Shown here: piece after piece, positions 45,986 through 54,001 of the stretch
Numbering within the stretch: the stretch's first letter is position 1
Layout of the letters: every line of letters begins with the position of its first letter
Assembly (NCBI GenBank): GCA_001314905.1
Contig: LJZT01000016.1
Span: forward strand, 1 to 55,198
DNA length: 55,198 nucleotides
DNA from: Phormidium sp. OSCR
GTDB taxonomy: Bacteria; Cyanobacteriota; Cyanobacteriia; Cyanobacteriales; Geitlerinemataceae
Direction of reading: 5' to 3'
Position numbers and translations under genes: made by a program
The notes under the pieces: model-generated
Database searches by the model: none
What the model saw: only the letters and a program-made list of their open reading frames with translations
Told to the model about the DNA's origin: nothing

Positions 45986-46288
45986 CTATTGGTCAAACTT
46001 CTTGGATGCGTTCTCAAACGCACTGGTTAAGTCGGACCAAGCTGTTTCAAAGCCTTTCTGGACTTCTTCCCAAGCGTCGGTTCCGGCTTTTTGCAGTTCT
46101 TCGAGTTTGGCACCTGCCGCGTCTCGTTTGGCGTACAGTTCTTCCATGCGACTGTGGTAGTCGGTTTTGACATCAGCTTCAGTTTGAGCGGCTTTGGCCT
46201 TGAGTTCGTCAAGTTGGGCGTTAATTTTTTCGAGTTGTGCCTTCACCTTGGCTTGATATTCTTCTCGTTGAGGGCTTTGCTCAGTCAT
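45986..46288 (-). CDS. Coiled-coil protein
   Basis: 100 residues, almost wholly alpha-helical and charged, with heptad patterns (YQAKVKAQLEKINAQLDELKAK, MEELYAKRDAAGAKLEELQKAG) and a Trp-containing amphipathic end (AWEEVQKGFETAWSDLTSAF). Resembles small apolipoprotein-like proteins common in cyanobacteria and predicted to sit on membranes. Function unknown. Confidence 0.75.
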   Translation of the reverse strand: MTEQSPQREEYQAKVKAQLEKINAQLDELKAKAAQTEADVKTDYHSRMEELYAKRDAAGAKLEELQKAGTDAWEEVQKGFETAWSDLTSAFENASKKFDQ

Positions 46289-46587
46289 AGTGTAGATAAT
46301 TCCTTAATGTTGTGACCTGTCACTTGAGTGAGATGAGATCGAGGTAAGTGGCCAGACCCTAAGCCTCTGGAACCTTTGCCCGTTCGGTAGATGTCTATGT
46401 ACCCGTCTCTCGTCTTGACCCTAGTGTAATCCATTGGCTTGGGAAAAAGGATCTACCCCAGGAGCGACTTCTCGGACTTTACTGGGGATATCTCTGCCAA
46501 TTTTTGCAGTAGTCCGTCTGTAGCCGGATGGGATTGTGTGTTTGAGTCTGGGCCGTTTTGAGAATGGTTACTCGCTTTGGCGGCCTG
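46289..46587. other. Intergenic region
   Basis: About 300 bases after the YqaE gene and before the coiled-coil gene (both minus strand). No gene, repeat or clear hairpin noted. Confidence 0.4.
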
Positions 46588-46746
46588 TTAGCGTCTGGCG
46601 ATAATCCAAACGGCATGAACAATCCCCGGAATATAGCCGAGAAGGGTTAGGAGAATGTTGATCCAAAACTGTCCGGTTAACCCAACCTGTAAGAAGACCC
46701 CAAGAGGGGGTAAGAGAATTGCAGCGATGAGGCGCACGATATCCAT
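46588..46746 (-). CDS. YqaE/Pmp3-family membrane peptide
   Basis: 52 residues: two hydrophobic helices, the first IVRLIAAILLPPLGVFLQVG and the second FWINILLTLLGYIPGIVHAV, ending WIIARR. The PPLGVFLQVG and GYIPGIVHAVW signatures are diagnostic of the Pmp3/YqaE (UPF0057) family, linked to membrane potential and cold or salt stress in bacteria, yeast and plants. A GAGGAG ribosome site lies ten bases before the ATG. Single-gene unit. Confidence 0.92.
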   Translation of the reverse strand: MDIVRLIAAILLPPLGVFLQVGLTGQFWINILLTLLGYIPGIVHAVWIIARR

Positions 46747-47211
46747 TGACGTTATCTCCTCTGAGTTTGAATTTTACTTAATGCAAGGTACTCTTGGGGG
46801 CAGTTTACCTGATCTTTTATGTCATTGTTATCCATCTCTAGGTAGATTTTTGTAAAAAAACAAAATGTGAGCACCAAGATGAAATCACGTTATGTGACGT
46901 CACAAGTGATCGAGATCTGACGGCTACTAGGACTCACTTGAGAAACCCTTAGTCCTGAGTATATAAGCTTTCTGGGTTGTTGTATTGTTAGGGCTGTTCG
47001 GATCACGAAGCCGGATCGGAGCAGTTAAAAACAATGACGCATTAATAGTTGTTTACACAATATGGATGGGTTTGTTGATTTCTCCTAAATTTCTTCATAT
47101 TAGCTTAAGCTAGTCAACAAAAATTCGTAAAACAATCGCAATCATTGCTGTTCGTTTGCACGAGAATTGTCTAACCTATCAGTAAGAACTTTTGTTAGAT
47201 ATTGGAGAATT
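46747..47211. other. Regulatory intergenic region
   Basis: About 465 bases without a gene, between divergent small genes. Holds the TGTGACGTCACA palindrome; the rest is AT-rich with no clear structure. Confidence 0.45.
46893..46904. promoter_or_regulatory. TGTGACGTCACA palindrome, possible operator
   Basis: A perfect 12-base palindrome flanked by ATCAC and GTGAT arms. TGTGA/TCACA are the half-sites of CRP-family regulators, but the spacer is 2 instead of 6, so another dimeric regulator is as likely. Confidence 0.4.
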
Positions 47212-47439
47212 ATGATGAATGCTACGATGTTACGTCAGCTTTGGTCAACGGTTGAAGAGACTCAAACCCAAACCTTGAGAAGCTTAGATGATACGAGCTT
47301 AGTTGAACAACTGTTAGAGAATTTGCAGCAGAAGAGACCGTTAGCAGGGGATGATCTTGAGGAACTGGCGAGTTATATTCGATCGCATCTGATCCTCATC
47401 CGTGAGTTAGCTGAGGGCCGTGTGCGATCGATGGCCTGA
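47212..47439 (+). CDS. Small hypothetical protein
   Basis: 75 residues from ATG 47212 (TTGGAG upstream; ATG 47215 is equally possible). Helical and acidic: MLRQLWSTVEETQTQTLRSL, LVEQLLENLQQKRPL, LEELASYIRSHLILIRELAEGR. The pattern is seen in small cyanobacterial proteins of unknown role. The second sRNA converges on it from the other strand. Confidence 0.65.
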   Translation: MMNATMLRQLWSTVEETQTQTLRSLDDTSLVEQLLENLQQKRPLAGDDLEELASYIRSHLILIRELAEGRVRSMA

Positions 47440-47472
47440 GTGGCGGGAGATCGAGCTCGGTGGAACGCAGCC

Positions 47473-47578
47473 AAAAAAAACCCCGGAACCTCCAGCAGGT
47501 TCCGGGGTTTGCCATCAGGGTGCATCTACCATTCCTTTCTCCTGGAGTAGGGGGGAGTGATCCGGAGAGTTTCCCAAA
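47473..47578 (-). ncRNA. Probable small RNA, copy 2
   Basis: On the minus strand: a 5' part with GGGAAACTCTCCGGATC, the 34-base core identical to 44147-44180 (here 47510-47543), then AACCCCGGAACC-n5-GGTTCCGGGGTT and eight Ts, an excellent terminator. The terminator stem differs from that of copy 1 while the core is unchanged, so the core is the selected part. It lies 26 bases downstream of the SanA-like gene on the same strand and could be made as its own transcript or from the 3' end. Confidence 0.62.
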
Positions 47579-47603
47579 CTTTGTTCTCGCCAATCTGGCC
47601 AAC

Positions 47604-48203
47604 TCACCGGGTATTCCAGGTTTGAGCGATCGCCTTAATGATCGCCATGACTTCCCGCAGACTATAGGTAAGCATGGAACGATACCGATAAACCCCCCAA
47701 TCAGCCACCCCATAGCCGACGACATCGAGATCTAACTGTTGTGCGATGTAAATGGCTCGGGGAAGGTGATACCGTTGGCTAACTAAAACGGCCTCATGGA
47801 TACCATAGTGATCCCGTGCCCGTCGGCAGGTTTCATAGGTACTCAATCCCAGGCGATCGTCCAAAATCGCTGCTCGCGGTACTCCAGACTGTTCAGCCAG
47901 TTGGACCATGGCCTCGACTTCGTTATAGTCAGGGGTCTGATTATCACCGGACATGAGAATCCGCTCTACTGTCCCCCGTTGATACAAATCCACGCCCGCA
48001 AAGACGCGATCGGCTAACATGGGCGTTGGTGTTCCGTCGTCCCAAACCCCGGCCCCAAAGACGATCGCCACAGGACGAGAGGGAACTGCCTCAAGTTCTT
48101 TAAAGCGAACAGAGCGCGTCTGATAGCGAATTGAGAGCGTTACGAGGATTAAGGCCAAGAGGACAAGGGCGATCGCCCCCCCAGTCCAACCTAATCTCAT
48201 CAA
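47604..48203 (-). CDS. SanA/YdcF-type (DUF218) membrane-anchored protein
   Basis: 199 residues. One N-terminal TM helix (~8-24), then the DUF218 core: PVAIVFGAGVWDDGTPTPMLADRV, ILMSGDNQTPDYNEVEAM, LGLSTYETCRRAR, AVLVSQRYHLPRAIYIA. Matches SanA, a protein linked to envelope permeability in enterobacteria; the biochemical activity is unknown. It begins on the base next to the CBS-CP12 stop, so the two are probably co-translated. Confidence 0.85.
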   Translation of the reverse strand: MMRLGWTGGAIALVLLALILVTLSIRYQTRSVRFKELEAVPSRPVAIVFGAGVWDDGTPTPMLADRVFAGVDLYQRGTVERILMSGDNQTPDYNEVEAMVQLAEQSGVPRAAILDDRLGLSTYETCRRARDHYGIHEAVLVSQRYHLPRAIYIAQQLDLDVVGYGVADWGVYRYRSMLTYSLREVMAIIKAIAQTWNTR

Positions 48204-48827
48204 TTAGGTATCATAAACTCGAGCTTCAGGAGCGTCGGGGTTTTCCTGACAGTATTCTTCAAAAGCCGTTCGGTGCAAACGTTCTGCCTTTTGGTGTGCC
48301 GCTTCGGCTTGCAGTTCTTCGACCACATCCCAAGCTGAGGCACATTCAGGCGATCGCGGCCCCTTCTCGGCACAAGTTGAGCGAGCTTCCTCAATGGCTT
48401 CTTGAATTTTATCCTCAAGCAACAGGCTGCGAGGCCGTTCGACAAAGTCTCCCTTGGTCAAAATATCAGAGACTGACACCGTACCGAGGAGAGTATCCTT
48501 GATCACCGGCGCAAAATGAATCCCTGTATTGGCAAATAGACGCGCAATATACTCAACACACAGATCCGGATTAACGACAATGCAAGGTTTGCTCATGATC
48601 TCATAGACCCGCATCGCTTTAGGGTCTCGACCAAAGGCCACAACCTTGTAGGTGACATCCGTTTCCGTGACAATACCATAGGCATCGTCACCCTCACGAC
48701 GCTCAACGATAAGCGCTCGGGTCTTCTTGTCTTTCATCAACTGCACTGCTTCAGCAACGGTGGTGCTACCACGCACCGTTACGACATCAGTGGTCATAAT
48801 ATCTGAGGCTTTCATAATGTGTTTCAC
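48204..48827 (-). CDS. CBS-CP12 fusion protein
   Basis: 207 residues. Two CBS motifs (SDIMTTDVVTVRGSTTVAEAVQLM and YEIMSKPCIVVNPDLCVEYIARLF) form a nucleotide-sensing Bateman module. From ~135 a CP12 domain follows: IQEAIEEARSTCAEKGPRSPECASAWDVVEELQAE with the first Cys pair. CP12 clamps GAPDH and PRK in the Calvin cycle; CBS-CP12 variants are known in cyanobacteria. The C-terminal redox pair is incomplete: YCQENPDAPEARVYD has Ala where the second Cys should be. An adenylate-sensing role is likely, but Calvin-cycle binding is uncertain. Confidence 0.9.
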   Translation of the reverse strand: MKHIMKASDIMTTDVVTVRGSTTVAEAVQLMKDKKTRALIVERREGDDAYGIVTETDVTYKVVAFGRDPKAMRVYEIMSKPCIVVNPDLCVEYIARLFANTGIHFAPVIKDTLLGTVSVSDILTKGDFVERPRSLLLEDKIQEAIEEARSTCAEKGPRSPECASAWDVVEELQAEAAHQKAERLHRTAFEEYCQENPDAPEARVYDT

Positions 48828-49191
48828 ATGGACAATCCAAAACCGTTCCTAGGGTATCTCGTCAAGGTACACCGGATCTAGTCTTAGGGCAAACTTCCCA
48901 GACTCGGACTTGGTTTTCCTATGTTTAAGTTAAGGGGGACTGATTCCCTAGATCCCTCAGACAGTATAGCGAATAACGTTGACGTCTTCCCTACGCTTGC
49001 CCAAATCAGCTCCATTTTATATCATCAGCCATTAAATCTCTGGGTAGCCTTTATAAAATTTAATTCTTCGACTATCTTTTTTTTAACAGCATTAAAACTG
49101 ATACAATAATAGGACGGGGTGAGTTCTGAATTTTCCTGATTTAGTCCAAGATCCCGATAGCAAAAATCTCTCAGTCATGAGGATCCCCACC
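48828..49191. other. Intergenic region
   Basis: About 360 bases between divergent CBS-CP12 and pentapeptide genes. AT-rich around 49040-49110 (TTTTTTTTAACAG, ATACAATAAT), likely holding the pentapeptide promoter. No gene is supported. Confidence 0.4.
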
Positions 49192-50184
49192 ATGAGTCAA
49201 CTGCAACAACTGCTGGATGAATACCAATCTGGCCAACGAGATTTTCAGAATAGCAACCTCATTGGCGCTGATTTAAAACAAATTCAGCTCAAAGATATTA
49301 ACCTCAGCGACTCCTATCTTAACTCCATTAATTTAACTCGGGCGAACCTGGATTACGCCAATCTCTCAAACAGTTATCTCTGTGGGGCGAACCTCAACTA
49401 CTGTAAACTCGATGAAGCCGATCTCAGCAATGCGGATTTGACGAAAGCTAAACTGCACGGTGCATCTCTAGTTGGGGCTTCCTTAGTGGGAGCCAAGCTC
49501 AGTGGAGCCGGACTCAGCGGTGTCAATCTGCGTCGTGCGAATCTCGCAGGAGTCAACCTCTGTGGCGCAAACCTAGTGGGTGTCAATCTCCGCAATGCCG
49601 ATCTACGACAGGCTAACCTGAGTTGGGCTAATCTCCACGGAGCTAGACTGAGTGGAGCCAATCTCAATGGCGCGAATCTCAATGGTGTTAATCTTAGCCA
49701 TGCTTGGCTCAATGGCGCTGACTTACAAGGGTTAGATCTCGATGGGGTCGACTTTCATGAGGCGAAACTCAGTGGGGCTAATCTCACCGGAGCCAATCTC
49801 TGTGCGGCCAATCTTCGGGAAAGTCAGTTACGGGTGGCGATTCTCAGAGGAGCCAATCTCCGTGCCGCTAACTTAGAAGCGAGTCTCCTGATACGAGCTA
49901 ATCTCATTGCTGCTAATCTCATGAAAGCCAACTTAGAAGATGCTGATCTGACTGGAGCCGATCTCAGTGAAGCCAATCTTAACCTGGCTAATCTTGATGG
50001 TGCTAATCTAACAGACGTAACCTTCGCACAGGCCTACCTCTGGAAAGCCAGTCTCGATCGCGTCAATGTTCTCGGCAGCAACTTTAGCCACGCCAGTTTA
50101 CGCAATGCCACCTTGGAAGCGGTCAATTTTTTAGAAGGCATCTGGACTGGAGCAACCATGCCGGATGGTAGTTTATACCCTTAG
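49192..50184 (+). CDS. Pentapeptide-repeat protein (long)
   Basis: 330 residues from the ATG at 49192, chosen because ATGAGGATC supplies a GAGGA ribosome site; an ATG 15 bases earlier is in frame. A 20-residue start (LQQLLDEYQSGQRDFQ) precedes about 55 tandem pentapeptides of A(N/D)LXX form, without breaks, giving a long right-handed beta-helix. It ends VNFLEGIWTGATMPDGSLYP, a terminal motif shared with other cyanobacterial pentapeptide proteins. No export signal. Function unknown. Confidence 0.9.
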   Translation: MSQLQQLLDEYQSGQRDFQNSNLIGADLKQIQLKDINLSDSYLNSINLTRANLDYANLSNSYLCGANLNYCKLDEADLSNADLTKAKLHGASLVGASLVGAKLSGAGLSGVNLRRANLAGVNLCGANLVGVNLRNADLRQANLSWANLHGARLSGANLNGANLNGVNLSHAWLNGADLQGLDLDGVDFHEAKLSGANLTGANLCAANLRESQLRVAILRGANLRAANLEASLLIRANLIAANLMKANLEDADLTGADLSEANLNLANLDGANLTDVTFAQAYLWKASLDRVNVLGSNFSHASLRNATLEAVNFLEGIWTGATMPDGSLYP

Positions 50185-50219
50185 ATACCCCCGACAACTA
50201 GATACCCCCGACAACATGA

Positions 50220-52895
50220 ATGAAACTTTTGTCTTCGAGCCGTGAGGCCATCTCGTCGTTGTCGCGCCGTCTTCACCTGTACTTTCTTGAGCCTCGACGA
50301 CTGGCCCTGCTTGAAGCCTGTTTCATTGGACTTGTCTCGGGATTAGCAGCGGTCATTCTCCGCCAGGGGATTGCTTGGCTTGGGGGATGGCGAGTACAAG
50401 TGTCTCCCGGGTTGCCAATTTGGCTCAAACTCCCCCTATTTGGTTTAGTGGGAGGATTTTTAGCGGGATGGTTGATTCAGCGCTTTTCTCCCGATGCGAC
50501 CGGCAGCGGGGTGTCCCACGTCAAAGTACAACTGGCATCTTCTCAACGGTTGCCTCAGGCCATTTCTCTGAACCTCCGCCTTGCGGTCGTCAAACTTCTC
50601 AGTACGATGCTGGTGGTTGGCTCTGGTATGTCTCTGGGACGACAGGGACCGACGGTACATATGGGAGCCGCATTAGCTGCATCCATGACTCGCTGGATGC
50701 CAACATCCCCTGGCTATCGTCGTCAAACCATTGCCGCCGGGGCCGCAGCTGGGTTAGCCGCAGGATTTAACGCCCCTATTGCGGGGGTGTTGTTTGTTGT
50801 CGAAGAACTCTTGCAGGATGTGTCGAGTTTGACCCTCGGGACGGCAATTCTAGCCTCGTTTGTGGGGGCCGTTGTCTCGGGGATCTTAGGTGGCGGTCCT
50901 TGGGATGTGACAATGGATCCAGATGTGAGCACAGTGACCGCTCAATTTGCCCCTCAGGACATTCCTGCGTTACTTCTGTTAGGGGTGATCACGGGAATTT
51001 GTAGCGGTTGGTTTAACCGGGGTATCGTTGCCAGCTTAACCTGGCAGCGTCGCTATTTGGCCATTGGCCTTCCGGGACGGATTGCAGTGGCGGGGTTCGT
51101 GTCTGGGATGACGATGGCATTATTACCGGTGGAGTTTCGCGATAATGCGGGGTTGCGAGAGTTTTTAACCACGGGCGAGGCCAGTTTGAGTATGATTGCG
51201 ATCGCCCTGGTGGTGAAGTTTGCCTTAACGCTTATCGTCTATGGCTCGGGAGCATCGGGAGGATTATTTGCTCCGACGCTGATTTTAGGATCGGCGATCG
51301 GCAGTTTGGTGGGATTAAGCAGTCAGCTTCTGTTTGATATTGGTGATACGAGAACCTTTGCTCTGGCCGGGATGGGGGCGTTTTTTGGTGCAGTAGCTAA
51401 GATTCCCATTACGGCGATCGTGATTATTTTTGAGATTACGGCAGATTTTAATGTGGTTCTGCCCCTGATGATTGTCTCAGTGTTGGCTTATGTGGTGGCA
51501 GAACAGGTCTCGGCAGGGTCGTTGTACGATCGCCTGCTGGAATTACGAGGCTGGGAAAAACCGGCCCCAGAAGCGGACTCGTCTGCTTTGATTGATATCC
51601 CAGTCAATGATGTGATGCAACGTCGGGTCGAAACCGTTGAGAGTGATTTACCCTTAGCCGAGGTGTTGGAGATTTTCCGGCGATCGCCCTATGGGGGGTT
51701 TCCGGTGGTGGAAGAGACTCGCTTGGTGGGGATGATTACGGAAACGGATTTGATGAAACTGTCCCAGATTCCCATGAACGATGAGACTCCCATTTCTGAG
51801 TTGATGATGCCTCAACCGGTGATGGTGAGTTCTGAGGATAGTCTGATGCAGGCGTTATATCTACTCGAACGCCATCAAATTGGTCGGCTACCGGTGGTAG
51901 ATGGACGGCGTTTGGTGGGGATTATTACCCATAGTGATATTGTTGAAGCCGAAACTCGGGAGTTGATGGGTCGGGGTCGTTATCGTAAGGTTGAACCCTC
52001 CTATCCCGTCTATGTGACTCGCGCTCCAGCTACGGGCCGCGGGCGGCTGTTAGTTCCTTTGGCTAACCCCAAAACGGCTCCTCTGTTGTTGCAGTTTGCG
52101 GCGGCGATCGCAGCAGCCAATCACTATGAGTTGGAATGTTTGCAGGTGGTTCCTGTACCTCGCCATCGCAGTCCCTCGGAAACCCCAGTCCGCATTACCC
52201 ATAGCCGCCGCCTGTTACAAACGGCCCTACACCTGAGCCGAAAATGGCAAATTCCAGTCCACACCCAGATTCGAGTGGCCCATGATGTGGCCGCTGCCGT
52301 CTTAGAGACGATTCAAGAACGACATATTGATAGATTATTGATGGGTTGGAAAGGAGGAACTCGCACTCCAGGACGAGTTTTTGGTGATGTGGCCGATAGC
52401 TTACTACGGCAAGCCCCCTGTCAAATGGTATTAGTGAAATGGGGCCAGGCGGTGATCGAACAGAATTCGGCCACAATGCCGGAATTGCAACGCTGGTTGG
52501 TTCCCCTCGGCGGTGGTGCCAATGCCTTGGCGGGACTGGAGTTATTATCGGCTTTGGTCTCGGGAGGCGATCGCTCCCTAGTTCGCTTATGCCAAGTGTT
52601 TCAGGAACCCGCCAATGATGAGGAAAGGGCCTTCCTTAAACGAACGGCACAGGTATTGGAAACCCGTCTACCCTGTCCGGTTTCGGCCATTCCTATTTAT
52701 GGCAGTTCCGTCGTGGAAGCTCTGTTAGAGGAAACTCAATCTCAGGGGTATGATGCCATTCTCTTGGGGGCCAGTCGTCAGGGGGTCTTACAACAGGCCT
52801 TGCATGGCAATATCCCTCGGGCGATCGCACGGGGCAGCCATTGCACCACTATTGTTGTTCGTCATCGGACGTTAGCCGATGAAGAGATCATGTAA
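50220..52895 (+). CDS. ClC-type chloride channel/transporter with CBS and USP domains
   Basis: 891 residues. ClC core at ~25-440 with the anion-filter motifs GSGVSH (95-100), GRQGP (140-144) and GGLFAP. The gating glutamate of GREGP is Gln here (Q142). The internal proton-path pair EE (VVEELLQD) is kept. Two CBS motifs follow (~455-580: VNDVMQRRVETVESDLPLAEVLEIF and LMMPQPVMVSSEDSLMQALYLL). The tail has two universal-stress-protein-like domains (~600-735 and ~755-885), each ending near VLVKWG or IVVRHR. Such ClC-CBS-USP proteins occur in cyanobacteria. Starts 36 bases after the pentapeptide gene. Confidence 0.92.
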   Translation: MKLLSSSREAISSLSRRLHLYFLEPRRLALLEACFIGLVSGLAAVILRQGIAWLGGWRVQVSPGLPIWLKLPLFGLVGGFLAGWLIQRFSPDATGSGVSHVKVQLASSQRLPQAISLNLRLAVVKLLSTMLVVGSGMSLGRQGPTVHMGAALAASMTRWMPTSPGYRRQTIAAGAAAGLAAGFNAPIAGVLFVVEELLQDVSSLTLGTAILASFVGAVVSGILGGGPWDVTMDPDVSTVTAQFAPQDIPALLLLGVITGICSGWFNRGIVASLTWQRRYLAIGLPGRIAVAGFVSGMTMALLPVEFRDNAGLREFLTTGEASLSMIAIALVVKFALTLIVYGSGASGGLFAPTLILGSAIGSLVGLSSQLLFDIGDTRTFALAGMGAFFGAVAKIPITAIVIIFEITADFNVVLPLMIVSVLAYVVAEQVSAGSLYDRLLELRGWEKPAPEADSSALIDIPVNDVMQRRVETVESDLPLAEVLEIFRRSPYGGFPVVEETRLVGMITETDLMKLSQIPMNDETPISELMMPQPVMVSSEDSLMQALYLLERHQIGRLPVVDGRRLVGIITHSDIVEAETRELMGRGRYRKVEPSYPVYVTRAPATGRGRLLVPLANPKTAPLLLQFAAAIAAANHYELECLQVVPVPRHRSPSETPVRITHSRRLLQTALHLSRKWQIPVHTQIRVAHDVAAAVLETIQERHIDRLLMGWKGGTRTPGRVFGDVADSLLRQAPCQMVLVKWGQAVIEQNSATMPELQRWLVPLGGGANALAGLELLSALVSGGDRSLVRLCQVFQEPANDEERAFLKRTAQVLETRLPCPVSAIPIYGSSVVEALLEETQSQGYDAILLGASRQGVLQQALHGNIPRAIARGSHCTTIVVRHRTLADEEIM

Positions 52896-52979
52896 TGATG
52901 ACAGCCGATAAAAATACAACAGCCATGATTGATTCTTCTTTCAGATTCCAATTGACGTCATCTTTAATTACCTAGAGTT

Positions 52980-53957
52980 ATGAAAACATTTGTGACCGGT
53001 GCAAGTGGATTTACCGGCTCCCATCTTGTTCGTAAACTTATAGAACAAGGACATCACGTTAAAGCCTTGGTTCGACCCAACTCCAAAAATGTCAAACGCT
53101 TGGCAGGATTGGACATTGAGTTGGTCGAAGGAGACATTACCGATTTTGAACTCATTCAAGCCAATCTCGTCGATGTTGACTGGATGTTTCATACTGCGGC
53201 CTTCGTTGAACTCGGACTCGTGGATGATCGCTTGATGGAGCGGACGAATGTCGATGGAACCCGTACGGTTTTAGAGGCAGCTAAGGCCTCAAACCTATCT
53301 AAACTGATTTATTGCAGCACCATTGGCATTTATGGAGATACCCAGGGACAAACCATCGACGAAACATTCCAACGGACTCAGAAGAATTTTTCCTCCGCCT
53401 ATGACCGGACGAAATATACGGCCCAACAGCTTGCTGATCGTGCTGCCGATCAAGGCTTACCTGTCGTCAGCGTCATGCCTTCTGGTATCTTTGGCCCTGA
53501 TGACCCCCATTTTGGCCCTGTCATCGACAACTTTCTCAAGGGTAAGTTAAAGGTTTGGGCCGGCGGCGATCGCATCACCGGTATTGTCCATGTCGATGAC
53601 CTCGTACAAGGGATGATTTTAGCCGCACAGAAAAGTCCCCCCGCAGAGCATTACATCCTTTCTGCCGGAGACTTAACCACTCGGGATATGTTTGCAATTC
53701 TTGCCAATGCCGGTGGAGTTGCCCCACCCCAAGAACTTCCTAGACCCCTAGTTCGTTTGAGTGGCAATGTTCTCGATATCGTTGGACGACTAAGTGGTTG
53801 GAATCCCCCCCTCAGTCGAGAACGCGTCCACTATATTTACGAACGCTGTGTTCGTGTCGATGGCAGTAAAGCCAAAGAAGTTCTAGGGTGGCAACCCCGC
53901 CCCGTAGAACAAACATTACGAGAAATTGTCGCTCACAAACTCAACAAAGCACAGTAG
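52980..53957 (+). CDS. NAD-dependent epimerase/dehydratase (extended SDR)
   Basis: 325 residues. NAD-binding TGASGFTGSHLVRKL at the N-terminus, VEGDITD, the catalytic YDRTK (YxxxK) with Ser in IYCSTIGIYG, and MPSGIFGPDD match atypical extended short-chain dehydrogenases of the dihydroflavonol-reductase/hopanoid-associated epimerase group. Substrate not predictable. No operon partners. A shared hairpin separates it from the next, convergent gene. Confidence 0.88.
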   Translation: MKTFVTGASGFTGSHLVRKLIEQGHHVKALVRPNSKNVKRLAGLDIELVEGDITDFELIQANLVDVDWMFHTAAFVELGLVDDRLMERTNVDGTRTVLEAAKASNLSKLIYCSTIGIYGDTQGQTIDETFQRTQKNFSSAYDRTKYTAQQLADRAADQGLPVVSVMPSGIFGPDDPHFGPVIDNFLKGKLKVWAGGDRITGIVHVDDLVQGMILAAQKSPPAEHYILSAGDLTTRDMFAILANAGGVAPPQELPRPLVRLSGNVLDIVGRLSGWNPPLSRERVHYIYERCVRVDGSKAKEVLGWQPRPVEQTLREIVAHKLNKAQ

Positions 53958-53980
53958 TTCCTAATAAGAACATACAGAAA

Positions 53981-54001
53981 ACACCCCAATTCTAGGGGTG
54001 T
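53981..54001. terminator. Bidirectional terminator
   Basis: ACACCCC-n7-GGGGTGT with AAAA on the left and TTT on the right; it can end both convergent transcripts and overlaps the last codons of the pentapeptide gene. Confidence 0.7.

Noticed and set aside
48921-49109. 62-codon frame before the long pentapeptide gene
   Set aside because: It lies in an AT-rich promoter region and shows no family resemblance.
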